From contig JARWMV010000018.1 in assembly GCA_030998015.1 (NCBI GenBank), forward strand, positions 1 through 64,000: DNA of 64,000 nt, read 5' to 3'. The notes below the pieces were generated by a model. That model did not search any database and had not been told where the DNA came from. It saw only the letters and a list, made by a program, of their open reading frames with translations. Shown one piece after another: positions 1 through 9,287 of the stretch. Both the position numbers and the translations under genes were made by a program. Within the stretch, counting starts at the first letter, position 1, and each line of letters starts with the position of its first letter. This DNA comes from Ceratorhiza oryzae-sativae. Taxonomy: Eukaryota > Basidiomycota > Agaricomycetes > Cantharellales > Ceratobasidiaceae.

Positions 1-2
1 TA

Positions 3-2761
3 AGGCCCAGCCAGTCAGTTGTAGCTGCACCCTGTTTCTATGTGAACAAAGCAGATGGAGGGCTTAGGTTGGTAGTCGACTACCGTAAGATGAATGACAT
101 CACCAAGCCAGACAGGTTTCCACTTCCAATCCAAATAGAATTGATTGAGAGACTGAAGGATGCAACCATCTATTCAAAAATGGATGTTCGATGGGGGTTC
201 AACAACATCAGGGTAAAAGAGGGAGACGAATGGAAAACAGCTTTCAGGACAGGAGAAGGCCAGTTTGAATGCTTGGTCATGCCATTCGGAGTAAAAGAAG
301 GACCAAGAACCTTTACCAGGTTCATGATGGAAAAGTTCCGTGATATAATAGACGATTATGTGGTAATCTACATGGACGATGTACTAGTGTTTTCCAGAAA
401 CAGGGAAGAACACGTACAACATGTCAGGGAAGTGTTAAGAAGAATGAGGGAAAACCACCTCTTCCTCAAACCACACAAGTGTCAGTTCTTTGTGAAGGAG
501 GTAAGCTTCATTGGAATTGTCATATCCCCAGAAGGGATATCGATGGAAAAGGAAAAGGTAAAGGCAGTTCTAGAATGGCCAGAACCTAACACAGTAAAAG
601 AAGTCCAAGCCTTCCTAGGCTTCGTGGGGTTCTATAGAAGGTGGATAGAGAAGTTTAGTACCTTAGCCAAACCCCTCACAGATCTCACCCAAAAAGATGT
701 CAAATTCCTGTGGGAAAGAAAACAACAGGAAGCATTTGAAGCTATCAAAGAAGCAGTAGCAAGAGAACCAGTCCTGATCCACCCAAACCCAAACAGGCCA
801 TACATACTGGAAACAGAGCCTCAGGAGTGGCCATGGGGGCAGGTACTAAGCCAAAAGGGTGATGACAACCGATTGCATCCAATTGCCTTCCTATCGAAGA
901 GCTTCACCCCACCAGAGAAAAATTATGACACCTACGACAAGGAGTTGCTTGCAATTGTTAGGTCCTTAGAGCACTGGAGGTTATACTTAGAAGGGACAGA
1001 GGAACCTATTGTGATATACACTGACCATAGGAACCTCCAGTACTGGCAAAATGCCCAGATGTGGAATAGAAGGCATGCCAGATGGTATCTCACTCTGGCA
1101 CCCTTCAATTTTCAGATTGTGTATAGACCAGGGAAACTCTCACAGAAGCCAGATGCCCTTTCCAGAAGGAGCGACCATGGGGATACCCCTATGGAACCAC
1201 AGATCATGATTCCAGAAGAAAGGTTCATAGGTTTCATGGCAGAAGTACAGGGGAATTTCTGGGAAGAGCTTAAAGAAGCTCAGGAAGAAGACGAATCTAT
1301 CAGATCCTTAAGGCTGAGTGTGGCAAATAAAGAACAACTACCGCCCTCAGTACAGAAGGAATTTAGACGGTATGAAATGAAGGAGGGCCTATTAAGGTAT
1401 GACGATAGGCTCTACATCCCAGATGACAAGGACTTGAGGTTGAGTCTCCTTGAGGAGTGCCATGACGCCCCAGTGGCAGGTCATCAGGGACAAGCCCGAA
1501 CACTAGAATTACTATCAAGGGATTACTATTGGCCAGGAATGAAGGCCCAAGTAAACCGATACGTGGAATCTTGTGAAACGTGTCAAAGAAGCAAAGGACA
1601 CAAACAAGGCACTTCCCTGAAGTCCTTACCAATCCCATGGAAACCATGGGCAGATGTCGCATATGATTTCATTGTCAAATTACCTGTCTCAAAGGGGTAC
1701 GACAGTATTTTGACAGTTGTAGATCGCTTCTCCTGGCAGGCCCATTTTGTACCATGTCTGGAGAGCACCAATGCAGAAGAACTGGCAGAAATATTCATAA
1801 GGGAAGTATGGAGACATCACGGGACCCCAGAAACCACTGTCTCAGACCGAGGGCCAACCTTTAACAGCCAATTCCTAAAGCCCTATACAAAGGAATTGGG
1901 ACAAAGCCCAGATTCTCCACTGCTTTCCATCCAGAAACAGATGGTCTGTCGGAAAGGACAAATCAATGGGTAGAAGGGTTCTTAAGAACCTTCTGCAATT
2001 ATAGACAAGATGATTGGGTAAAATGGTTACCCATTGCCGAATTCTGCCATAACAACCACGTAAATGCTACAACAGGACAAACCCCATTTGAAACAGTATA
2101 TGGAAAAAACCCAAGATGGGTTGTCCGAGAGGGAGAAGAACCATCTGAGGCACCCGCTGCAGACAACATGCGTAATCAAATGGAAAAGGTATGGGATGAG
2201 GCAAGAGCCTCAATGGAATTACACCAACAAATGGAAAAGAAAGGGAGGGAATTCAAGGTAGGAGACAAGGTTTGGCTGCTCCTAACAAACCTCTCGTCCA
2301 AGAGACCCTCCAAGAAACTGGACAACCGAAAAGGGGGGCCCTTTGAAATCACAGAAAAGATCTCATCCCATGCATATCGCCTGGACCTACCTAAAACATA
2401 CGTGTACACAATGTATTCCATGTAAATCTCCTCTCGCCATTCACAGAAGATAAAGACTTCCAAAGAAGGCAGGCCAACCACCACCAATCATAACGGAAAA
2501 AGGAGAGGAGGAATACAAGGTGGACCACATTGCAAATTATGAATGGCGGAATGGCGAGCTGTTTTACCAAATCAGATGGAAGGGCTACGACCCAATAGAA
2601 GACACAATGGAACGTGCCAGCAAGTTTGCTGACATGAAAGAGGTTCTAAATGACTTGCAAAGGCGCTTACCAGATGCACCAATGCCAGTCAAGACAAGTC
2701 AGCACTCAGGTGACTCGAAAGGCAGGCCAAAGAGAACCAAACAAGGATCTGGAAAGCTTTA
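3..2761 (+). pseudogene. Ty3/gypsy chromovirus pol polyprotein, 5'-truncated by window edge, frameshifted
   Basis: This is the reverse transcriptase, RNase H, integrase and chromodomain part of a Ty3/gypsy polyprotein; gag, protease and the 5' LTR lie outside the window. The frame is open from base 3. The RT has PFGV and the YMDD catalytic box (about 368-379). RNase H follows with TDHRNLQYW and DALSRR near its end. The integrase has an HHCC zinc finger (H-x-H then CETC, about 1455-1585) and the D,D,E core. A frameshift near 1900 moves the E-containing end of the core and the GPY/F region (KVGDKVWL, about 2260-2280) into another frame, and a second shift near 2425 precedes the chromodomain (RWKGYDP, about 2575-2595). 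The element therefore cannot make an intact integrase. Its orientation matches the LTR at 6426-6980. Confidence 0.93.
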
Positions 2762-2989
2762 AAAAGAGCCATCCAGGATACCCAAGAAAGGCCAGAGCCT
2801 GCTCTACCACCTCACTTGCACCACAACACACCTGCGAAACCCCAAAACATGCCTTTCGTCACTCACCCAGTCGCACATCCCAACCGTTACACCCCACTTG
2901 CTGAAAATCAGGTGGCCCCACTTCGGCAGCCACCCACCACCAGGCGGCCAGCACCCTACCCTGGCAGGGAAAATGTCCTAAACCAGGGA

Positions 2990-3667
2990 TGTACTGCTCC
3001 AGTGTGGAAGACGCCCAGAGGTACCTGAACGACTGTTGCCAGGGGCTAACCTAGTATACATCCCAAAGAAGTTAAGGGATGAAAGGAACTGGATTGACGA
3101 TGACAAGTACCTGGATCCCAGGTTAGGGGTCCTGACATGGCATGGAAGCCGGAAGCCAACAACAAGAAACGCCTTGTTAAGAACACCGATGTATGTTGTC
3201 GACAATATCGTGGGACCAACAGTCGACGTGGTGACCAAGGCAGCAAGACAACAGAGGAGGGCCACAGGCCAAATGGCAGACGGAGGGGACTGGGAGGTGG
3301 AGCGCGGGCAAAGGCATTGCTGGAAGAATGGAAGTTGACACCAGCTGCACCGTATGTGGGACTGCTCGAAGCAACTACCACTGATGAGATGTTTACTGCT
3401 ATCAGGACAAAGCAGGCAAACATGAATGACTTCCGAAATTGGGTGAAGGTGCACCCAAACAAAAACACCAATTACGACACTGATATGACAAGCCTTACAT
3501 CAAGCCTAGAATCACTGGTCGTGGCTGAGGAAGAAGCCAAGCCAGAAATAAAGGAACCCACCCTGGACCCAGCTGCGGAGGAAGCCAAACAGGACTGGGA
3601 CCAGTGGGAAAACGAGCTTGTCGAAGCTCTGGAGGAGGTGCCACTGTTGGAACCAACCCCCATATGA
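2990..3667 (+). pseudogene. Broken ORF of unknown function between gypsy pol and the Rep module
   Basis: After the chromodomain stop there is protein-like sequence spread over three frames: a short piece with SSVEDAQRYLND (about 2995-3040), a middle piece from about 3040 with KLRDERNWIDDDKYLDPRL, and a last piece ending at 3667 that is acidic (repeated EE pairs, ending EPTPI). The pieces follow each other without gaps, which suggests one ORF of roughly 220 residues broken by two indels. I do not recognise the family. It is not an RT, RNase H or integrase part and has no Cys-His knuckle of the usual gag type. It ends about 80 bases before the reverse gene at 3751-4291, so the two are convergent. 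It may be cargo of the retroelement or the remains of a separate insertion. Confidence 0.4.
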
Positions 3668-3750
3668 CCACTTTGCCTCCCACAAATTGTCTCCCGAATG
3701 TATAAGAGTTTTATTTTTTCTTTTACACACCAAATTTAATACATTCCCTT

Positions 3751-4291
3751 TTACTCTCTATTTTTATGTTTGCCCTTGAGGGGCCGGGTATAGGGCTTCT
3801 TGCCCCTTTTATCCTTCTTATTGGTCTGAACAACTGACCGGGTAGTGGGCTGCAGCCAAGGAGCCTCCCCCCCTGGGAAGTCGGCCATGTAGTTCTGGAA
3901 ACACCCAGAACCAGACGCTGCAAAGGGCGAAGCCTCATCAAACAAGGGAGCAGAGCCCTCCTCGAAGAATTCGGCAAGAGCAACCTGGTGAGACCGCTCC
4001 TCAAAGGACTTGTACTCCTGATCAACGAGCGCCCAGACACGCTCAAGGGTGGCCTCATGGGCCCAACCATCAAGGAGGATGTGCTCTTCTACAGAACGAG
4101 TTAGCTACGTGAGAATGACAAGAACGAACACACATACCTGGCACCCCACAGAAGAACCAGTCCCCAACACCTTGATAGAAGTCTTCAAGGGAGGCGTCAC
4201 ACACGGCATCACAGTAGGCGCAGTACTCCCCCTCAGGGAGAGACCAGCAGGTGCAGTCAAGGGGATTGTAGTTAAGGGAAATAACACGCAT
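3751..4291 (-). CDS. Small uncharacterised protein, two exons, divergent from the Rep gene
   Basis: On the reverse strand, exon 1 (4291-4138) and exon 2 (4088-3751) are joined by a 49-nt intron (4137-4089) with donor GTATGT, a GCTAAC branch-like site and acceptor CTGTAG. Splicing keeps one frame and gives about 163 residues. The N-terminal third has six Cys (CTC, CAYC, VCDAS, FFCGVP). The middle is acidic and probably helical (EEHILLDGW, EYKSFEERS). The C-terminus is strongly basic (KKDKRGKKPYTR). An upstream in-frame ATG at 4336 would add a hydrophobic stretch (MFVVLLFSFLIPFF) that could act as a signal or anchor, so the start is open. I do not recognise the family. An intact frame and a good intron suggest recent function. 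It starts about 500 bp from the Rep gene and runs the opposite way. Confidence 0.55.
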
Positions 4292-4404
4292 AGTAAAGAA
4301 CGGGATGAGGAAGGAAAACAACAAAACCACAAACATTAAAAAATGGTGCAACACAATAACTTGCACAAACATCAAAACAAGTCTGGTCAGGTGACACCAA
4401 CAGA

Positions 4405-4534
4405 CACGTGACCATCTGCCAGAAAACAAACAACAAAGCATGGGAATCACATGACCTAGCCTAGTCACGTGACCACCTGCCAGAAAACAAACAACAAAGC
4501 ACAGGAATCACATGACCTAGCCTAGTCACGTGAA
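4405..4534. repeat. Two tandem 61-bp repeats with CACGTG boxes
   Basis: Unit 1 starts at 4405 and unit 2 at 4466, both opening with CACGTGACCA. A third partial unit starts at 4527. The copies differ at only a few positions. CACGTG palindromes also recur in the LTRs at 6426-6980 and 8606-9182. The repeats lie between the divergent starts of the reverse gene (4291) and the Rep-side ORF (4787), so they probably act as a bidirectional promoter or protein-binding region. Confidence 0.8.
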
Positions 4535-4746
4535 TATACGCTATCCCCTAACTACCGGAGGGGTCGGAGAGGGGGCACCGACCGAAGTGGGGGAGCGGAG
4601 GCCCCGAGCATAGCAAGGATCAAGGCCGACGCAGAGGAACAGATGGGAGGGCACCCCTCGGAGATGTGTCATCACCGAAATAAGGTCATGTGATCACAAC
4701 AAATGCAAGACGGAGTCATGTGACGATCAAAACGGACCTTGCAGCT

Positions 4747-4752
4747 TATATA
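4747..4752 (+). promoter_or_regulatory. TATA box upstream of the Rep-side transcript
   Basis: TATATA lies 35 bp before the first ATG (4787) of a forward ORF that runs towards the Rep gene. The spacing suits a fungal RNA polymerase II promoter with a short leader. A long purine/pyrimidine-skewed GC stretch (4555-4660) separates it from the 61-bp repeats. Confidence 0.5.
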
Positions 4753-4952
4753 GACAAGCACAAGGCCCGAGATAACCTGCACTCTCATGCTCTCTTCCCA
4801 GTCCCCAAATACCTCTAAAACTGTAAACGATGCTAAGCGGAAATGGATCGAACGCGGCAACACCCCAGCCAAGCAGATCAAGCGAAGGGTGGAGGTCGGC
4901 GTCGCCATTGCCAGCGCCCTTGGTATCAAGCTGAGCCCCCTCACCTGCTTCT

Positions 4953-6116
4953 ATGCGGCCTACGCCGATGGATCAAGGGTCCAAAGAGCTGACCAAAACC
5001 GCGCCGGCCCCTCGGTTCCGCGTCCAGACCAGGGCGGTGCTGCTGACCTGGTTGAAGCTACGCGATCAGCCCTCAAGTGGGCTCGTCGCCTGATACAAGG
5101 CGTTCTGCCGCCAACAGCCAAATCATTGGGTGACTTTGGCAGTGGTGGAATGCCACAACCCCAAGGAACCAAACTACAACCCGGCCCAGCCCCTCCATGT
5201 CCACGCCCTCTCCATCAGTCAGGAGCGGAAGGGCGGCTGGAACACCCAGAACACCCGGTTCTGGGACTTCAAGGGGCAACACCCCAACATCCTGCCAAAG
5301 GACCTCAAGGATGGACCAGGAGGCAACCCAGCAAGGGATGCCTTCAACTATCTCTGGAAGGACATTGGAGCTAATGGCGAGGAGATAGAGGACCTGATGG
5401 CAGGGGACCTGACCTTGGAAAGGTTGGAGGAGATTTTGGTAAAGGGAAAGGGCAGAAAACGGTCAAGGATGGAGGCAGACTTGGAGGATGGGACGGAGAT
5501 TGTTGCCTCAGCAACAAAACAGGAGTACTACCAGGCGTTCAAGCGCCTCCGCCCCCTCCAGATGGTGACGACGTGGAACTCGGTACGAGCATATGCCAAG
5601 TACACATACAAGGAAGACCAGGGTTGCATGCCTGCAATCCCTGTGGAGTTAGAGGTCCCGGAAGACCGGGAGCACATCGACCGAGCAGACAGATGGTTTG
5701 CCGAGGAAGTCGAGAAGAAGGGAAGAGGGGTGCGCCATCGCATCCTGGTGATAGAAGGAGAAACTGGAACGGGGAAAACGGCATATGCACAATCCAAGGG
5801 CTGCCACAGCCGGATGTGCAATGTGTGGAATATGGGCAACTTGTCGGAAGATGCCGACATTTGGATCCTGGATGACATGGTCCAGTCGAACGGGAAGTAC
5901 TGGCTCAAGGCCCTGAGCCAGTACGAGGCGGACTTCACAGGCAGGTACGCGCACGTGAAATCGATGAAGGTACGGCCAACAGTCATTCTGGGAAATAGCC
6001 GGTCGGCAATCATGAAATGTTGGTCGGACATAGAGGGGGAAGAAGGGGACTTATGGGTATCAAGAAATGTGGAATGGGTGTATGCAGGAGGAAAGCCATT
6101 CTTTGTATTCCCTTAG
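4953..6116 (+). pseudogene. CRESS-DNA-virus-type Rep (HUH endonuclease plus SF3 helicase), with in-frame stop
   Basis: The frame holds the Rep hallmarks in order: motif I (AVLLTW, about 5034-5051), motif II HUH (PLHVHALS, about 5190-5213), motif III YxxK (YLWK, about 5349-5360), Walker A (GETGTGKT, about 5757-5780), Walker B (WILDD, about 5862-5876) and motif C ending in Asn (VILGN, about 5982-5996). Such proteins nick origins and drive rolling-circle replication of geminivirus-, genomovirus- or circovirus-like genomes. From the HUH motif to the stop the frame is intact. A TGA at 5091-5093 lies between motifs I and II, so the gene is broken there unless an intron removes it. The TATA-proximal ATG (4787) opens a different frame with a basic stretch (KRKWIERGNTPAKQIKRR) that would need a splice or frame change to join Rep. 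It sits inside a gypsy element, 310 bp before the LTR. It is probably an endogenised copy. Confidence 0.85.
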
Positions 6117-6233
6117 AATAATTTATGGTACTGTACAACTTCTGCTATGCCCATCCAAACAGTTGGGGCTTTCTGAGAAGAAGCAGACAAATCCTCACCC
6201 CTAAATAACCTCCACAACAAAGAAAAGAAAAAC

Positions 6234-6366
6234 AATCTCATGTAACGGAGAGGTTAAGGGGTCTAGCCTGACTCAGCCTGACCTCATCGAACAATACTGA
6301 ATCAGCCGAAAGGTTGTTGGTTTGAGTCCAGCGCCCTTAACCTCCTTGGTGCATGAGATTCCTTTT
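6234..6366 (+). other. Structured inverted repeat with tRNA-like A and B boxes
   Basis: Outer arms AATCTCATG (6234-6242) and CATGAGATT (6352-6360) pair perfectly, and inner arms AGGTTAAGGG (6251-6260) and CCCTTAACCT (6334-6343) also pair. An A-box-like TAACGGAGAGG and a B-box-like GGTTTGAGTCC occur about 70 bp apart, and TTTT follows at 6363. The B box sits in a plausible 5-bp T arm (GTTGG/CCAGC). The cloverleaf is not satisfactory because extra bases follow the T arm, so I do not call a tRNA gene. A tRNA-derived polymerase III unit or a transcript-end structure are the alternatives. Confidence 0.35.
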
Positions 6367-6410
6367 GCATAAGGAACTAAACCATGTCTCGAGGTCCCCC
6401 AAGACATGTC

Positions 6411-6425
6411 CAAAGGGGGGGATAA
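6411..6425 (+). other. Polypurine tract of the gypsy element
   Basis: A run beginning CAAAGGGGGGG ends directly at the LTR start TGTTATGACC. This is the expected primer for plus-strand synthesis and ties the LTR to a forward-oriented retroelement whose internal region lies to the left, that is, the side with pol and Rep. Confidence 0.7.
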
Positions 6426-6980
6426 TGTTATGACCTGTCAAACGGACATAACAAAACAACCAAATATTTCTACAGATTTATGGCATTTTTCCTAAGCAGA
6501 ACAAGCCATAAACAAGGTCACGTGACCTTGGCGCTTAGCCAGCGCTTACGGTGGTTACCCTGAACTTGCTCCAGCATTTCTCTCCCTTGTTACTTGGAGC
6601 GAGGAGCAAGTTGTCACGTGATCTTGGTGCTTACGGCAGGATCACGTGACCTCAGCACCTACCCCTCAGACCTTGTGCGGCTCTATAAGATTCGGAGCCG
6701 CACAAACTTAAGACAAACAATTACCTAACCCATAGTACTGTACATAACCAAGCCTACTGCGGAGTGTGCTTAGATAATACGTCTGCAGCCACCACAGCCA
6801 CAGGTATATATAAGGAGGATAAAGCAAGACTGGACACCTCAGCTTGCTTTATCTCGTCAACCACCATAGACCATAGCAAACACTGTAACTAGAACACTCA
6901 ATACATACTGCATAGCACCAAACCGTCAACGCAGCCACTACTTAAGTGCTCCACAAGGGAGCCTCCAGAGGGTCACGACA
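6426..6980 (+). mobile_element. 3' LTR of the gypsy element (555 bp)
   Basis: It begins TGTTATGACC directly after the polypurine tract and ends TCACGACA, giving the TG...CA termini of an LTR. A second, inverted copy at 8606-9182 has the same ends and most of the same internal sequence, which fixes both borders. Several CACGTG boxes lie in the first half, then a TATAA at 6684-6688 and a hairpin GATAAAGCAAG/CTTGCTTTATC at 6818-6853. The 5' partner LTR is outside the window, so the target duplication cannot be checked here; the next five bases are TTCTT. Confidence 0.88.
6675..6703 (+). promoter_or_regulatory. LTR TATA box inside a perfect 9-bp hairpin
   Basis: GTGCGGCTC and GAGCCGCAC flank an 11-base loop that holds TATAA (6684-6688). 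The inverted LTR copy keeps the same layout (about 8883-8915) with two arm changes. This is the probable core promoter of the retroelement. Confidence 0.55.
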
Positions 6981-7340
6981 TTCTTGGCCACGCCTATAGA
7001 GCCTGAGTGCTTGACACTTGCCCCAAGGGTGACAGGACAATACCAGATGTCTATGGTGTACATGAAATGGGGGATAGCGATTGAGATGTAGAGTTTTTGG
7101 GTGATGTGGGGGGAGGTGCCGTAGGTTGACCTAGTAATGCAATACAGTTGTGATGTCCAGGCTGTGCCCTTTGCAAGGGCTTTGTTGGCATGCATGTTCC
7201 AGTTGAGCTCCTGGTCAATGAATCAAGAGTTTAATCTTTGTAGGCACAGGTAGTGCTTTGGATTGTTAACAACAGAGGTGGAAGGGGACAGAGGGTAGTG
7301 TGGGTAGGGTTTTGAGAGGTACAGGAAGGTAGTCTCTTCC
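6981..7340 (-). pseudogene. Non-LTR (LINE) retrotransposon fragment
   Basis: Reverse-strand translation gives the post-RT region seen in fungal LINE polyproteins: IDQELNWNMHANKALAKG followed by TAWTSQL, and then LYISIAIPHFMYTIDIWY and P. This is the typical LGV.LD..L.W..H...A..KG...W and LY..VAIPR..Y..DVW pattern. An in-frame stop lies near 7230 and both sides are degenerate. The left edge stops exactly at the gypsy LTR (6980), so the retroelement probably inserted into this old LINE copy. Confidence 0.65.
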
Positions 7341-7457
7341 ACATCCAGTCTAGGTTGCTCCACCCTTCAGCTTTGTCAGGGTTCAGATTGCTTGTACCTT
7401 GTGACTGAACCCTTGTGCCTCAGGTCTCCCCAGACCATCTGTAAGGATTTCTTGGAG

Positions 7458-9287
7458 CACAGGCTTGACTTAGCAAAATTTCAGGTGTGGCCCACATGGG
7501 AGCAGGACTTGGCAAGATTTCAGCTGGCACTTCTTGGATTAGACTTTTTGATTAGTACATGTTGTAATGCAAGTCTACAAAAAGTGTAATCAATCAAAAT
7601 CAAATGGATCATCTTCCTCTCTGTTGCCATTGTCAACCACAACATTGAACAAATCTTGTATTTGGGATTCTGTCATGTCTTTGTTGGTGATATATGTCAT
7701 ACCAGCACTAATGTATAAATAAAATGAAATAAAATAAGGAGTGGAGTCACTTACCTGCATCTTTGCTGGTCTCAGCTTCATGTTTGTCACTGTCATTAGA
7801 TGGCCAACTTGCATGGGAAGTGGTATTTTGTGCTCCAAATCCATCTCTATTGAACTCCTTGATTGGAGAGTTATGTGTTTCATATGAGTATAGTGAGTAC
7901 AGCCCAGTAGTAAATATGATTACACACACCAGCAAGGCTCTGGAGTCCTGATGACAGTGCATCTTTAGCTTGCAAGGTTTTGTCAAGGCACCATGTTGGG
8001 TTGCATTTGTGGACTTTGCTTTCAGCAAGCAACTTTGTCATTGCCACTCCAGCACACTCAACCCTTCAAATGTGCACACTTGGACAGTGTATCTACCCCT
8101 CATTCTGCTCATTTCAAGGTATCATCAAGGCCGCATTCTGCAGCTGCATTTCCTTCAATGCCCTGCATTGCCACTTCAATATTCAGTGCACCTGTGCAAC
8201 CAGTTGGATGCCTAATTGTACCCTCTCAATGCCCAGTAACACCACTGATTCAACTGAATAGGCTGTTGAGAACTGGCCAACTTGATCACCTGCTCTGCAG
8301 AAATGCCCCTATCCCACTATGCCACCCTTCACCCACCCTCCCTCTCAATCTTATGTATTTTGGTGTCACCCAAAGGTGCAGTTACATCTCTTCTTCAACA
8401 CCAACACCATACCAACCCTCTCATCCACAGCCCTGTCTGCACTACCACTTACACAATCACAGTTGAATGCTCAATGAGCTGAGGATCCTACTCAGTTATC
8501 CTGTTGACAAACATTGTTCCTTCTTCTCCTAACTTATTTTCTATTCATATCTGTACACTATATGCTGCACTGATTTATTCTCTATTTAATACAATTTATG
8601 CACTATGTCGTGACCCTCTGGAGGCTCCCTTGTGGAGCACTTAAGTAGTGGCTGCGTTGACAGTTTGGTGCTATGCAGTATGTATTGAGTGTTCTAGTTA
8701 CAGTGTTTGCTATGGTCTATGGTGGTTGACGAGATAAAGCAAGCTGAGGCGTCCAGTCTTGCTTTATCCTCCTTATATATACCTGTGGCTGCGGTGGCTG
8801 CAGACGTATTATCTAAGCACACTCTGCAGTAGGTGTAGGTTATGTATAGTACTATGGGTTAGGTAATTGTTTGTCTTAAGTTTGTGCAGCTCCGAATCTT
8901 ATAGAGCCGCGCAAGGTCCGAGGGTCATGTGACTTTTGGACTTAAGCACCCCGGCGCTTAATCGTTGGGTAAGCGCCGAGATCACGTGACAACTCGCTCC
9001 TCGCTCCAGGTAACATGGGAGAGAAACGCTGGAGCGAGTTCAGGGTAACCACCGGCGCTTAATCGTTGGGTAAGCACCGAGATCACGTGATCCTGTTTAT
9101 GGTTTGTTCCGCTTCGGGAAAAATGCCATAAATCTGTACAATATTCAGTTGTTAGGTTATGTCTGCTAGGCGGGTCATAACACACTATGTTTAAGCCACC
9201 CTGCCCTTGAACATCCATGGTTGGCATCTAACTCCCATGGTTGGCACTTCAAGCCCCCCACCACAAAATTGCTAAGTCAAGCCTGTG
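7458..9287. mobile_element. DNA transposon with 7-bp target duplication, split by a solo LTR
   Basis: The element starts CACAGGCTTGACTTAGCAA (7458-7476) and ends with the exact inverse of those 19 bases (9269-9287). CTTGGAG directly precedes it (7451-7457) and directly follows it (9288-9294), a clean 7-bp target duplication. Removing the nested LTR and its duplicated 5 bp leaves about 1.25 kb. Reverse-strand ORF pieces at 7590-8028 end in an acidic tail (EEDDPFDFD) but do not join in frame across the apparent intron, so I do not call a transposase. It may be a non-autonomous or decayed member. The CpG level inside is very low, except in the nested LTR. Confidence 0.75.
8606..9182 (-). mobile_element. 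Solo LTR, same family as the gypsy LTR at 6426
   Basis: Read on the reverse strand it begins TGTTATGACC and ends TCACGACA, as the LTR at 6426-6980 does, with matching CACGTG boxes, TATA hairpin and GATAAAGCAAG hairpin. CACTA lies directly outside both ends (8601-8605 and 9183-9187), a 5-bp target duplication. There is no internal retroelement sequence, so this is a solo LTR from recombination. It lies inside the DNA transposon 7458-9287 and keeps many CpG sites, unlike its surroundings. Confidence 0.93.

Noticed and set aside
2978..3471. Reverse-strand ORFs of 141 and 158 codons
   Set aside because: They oppose a forward frame with better amino-acid pattern and show no family signature; treated as shadows.
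4545..4563. Hairpin with 9-base loop as a CRESS replication origin
   Set aside because: The loop (AACTACCGG) does not match a known nonanucleotide well enough, and the stem is only 5 bp; kept only as part of the module finding.
5130..5374. ORF tail of the 195-residue frame from 4787 overlapping Rep
   Set aside because: Beyond about 5000 it is a Pro/Gly-rich shadow of the Rep frame; only its first 60 codons look potentially real.
6234..6360. Standalone tRNA gene
   Set aside because: A and B boxes exist but acceptor, T arm and anticodon arm cannot be satisfied together.
7590..8028. Two-exon reverse gene inside the DNA transposon
   Set aside because: Intron borders look good (GTAAGT...TTAG) but the two frames do not join in phase, and no domain is recognisable.
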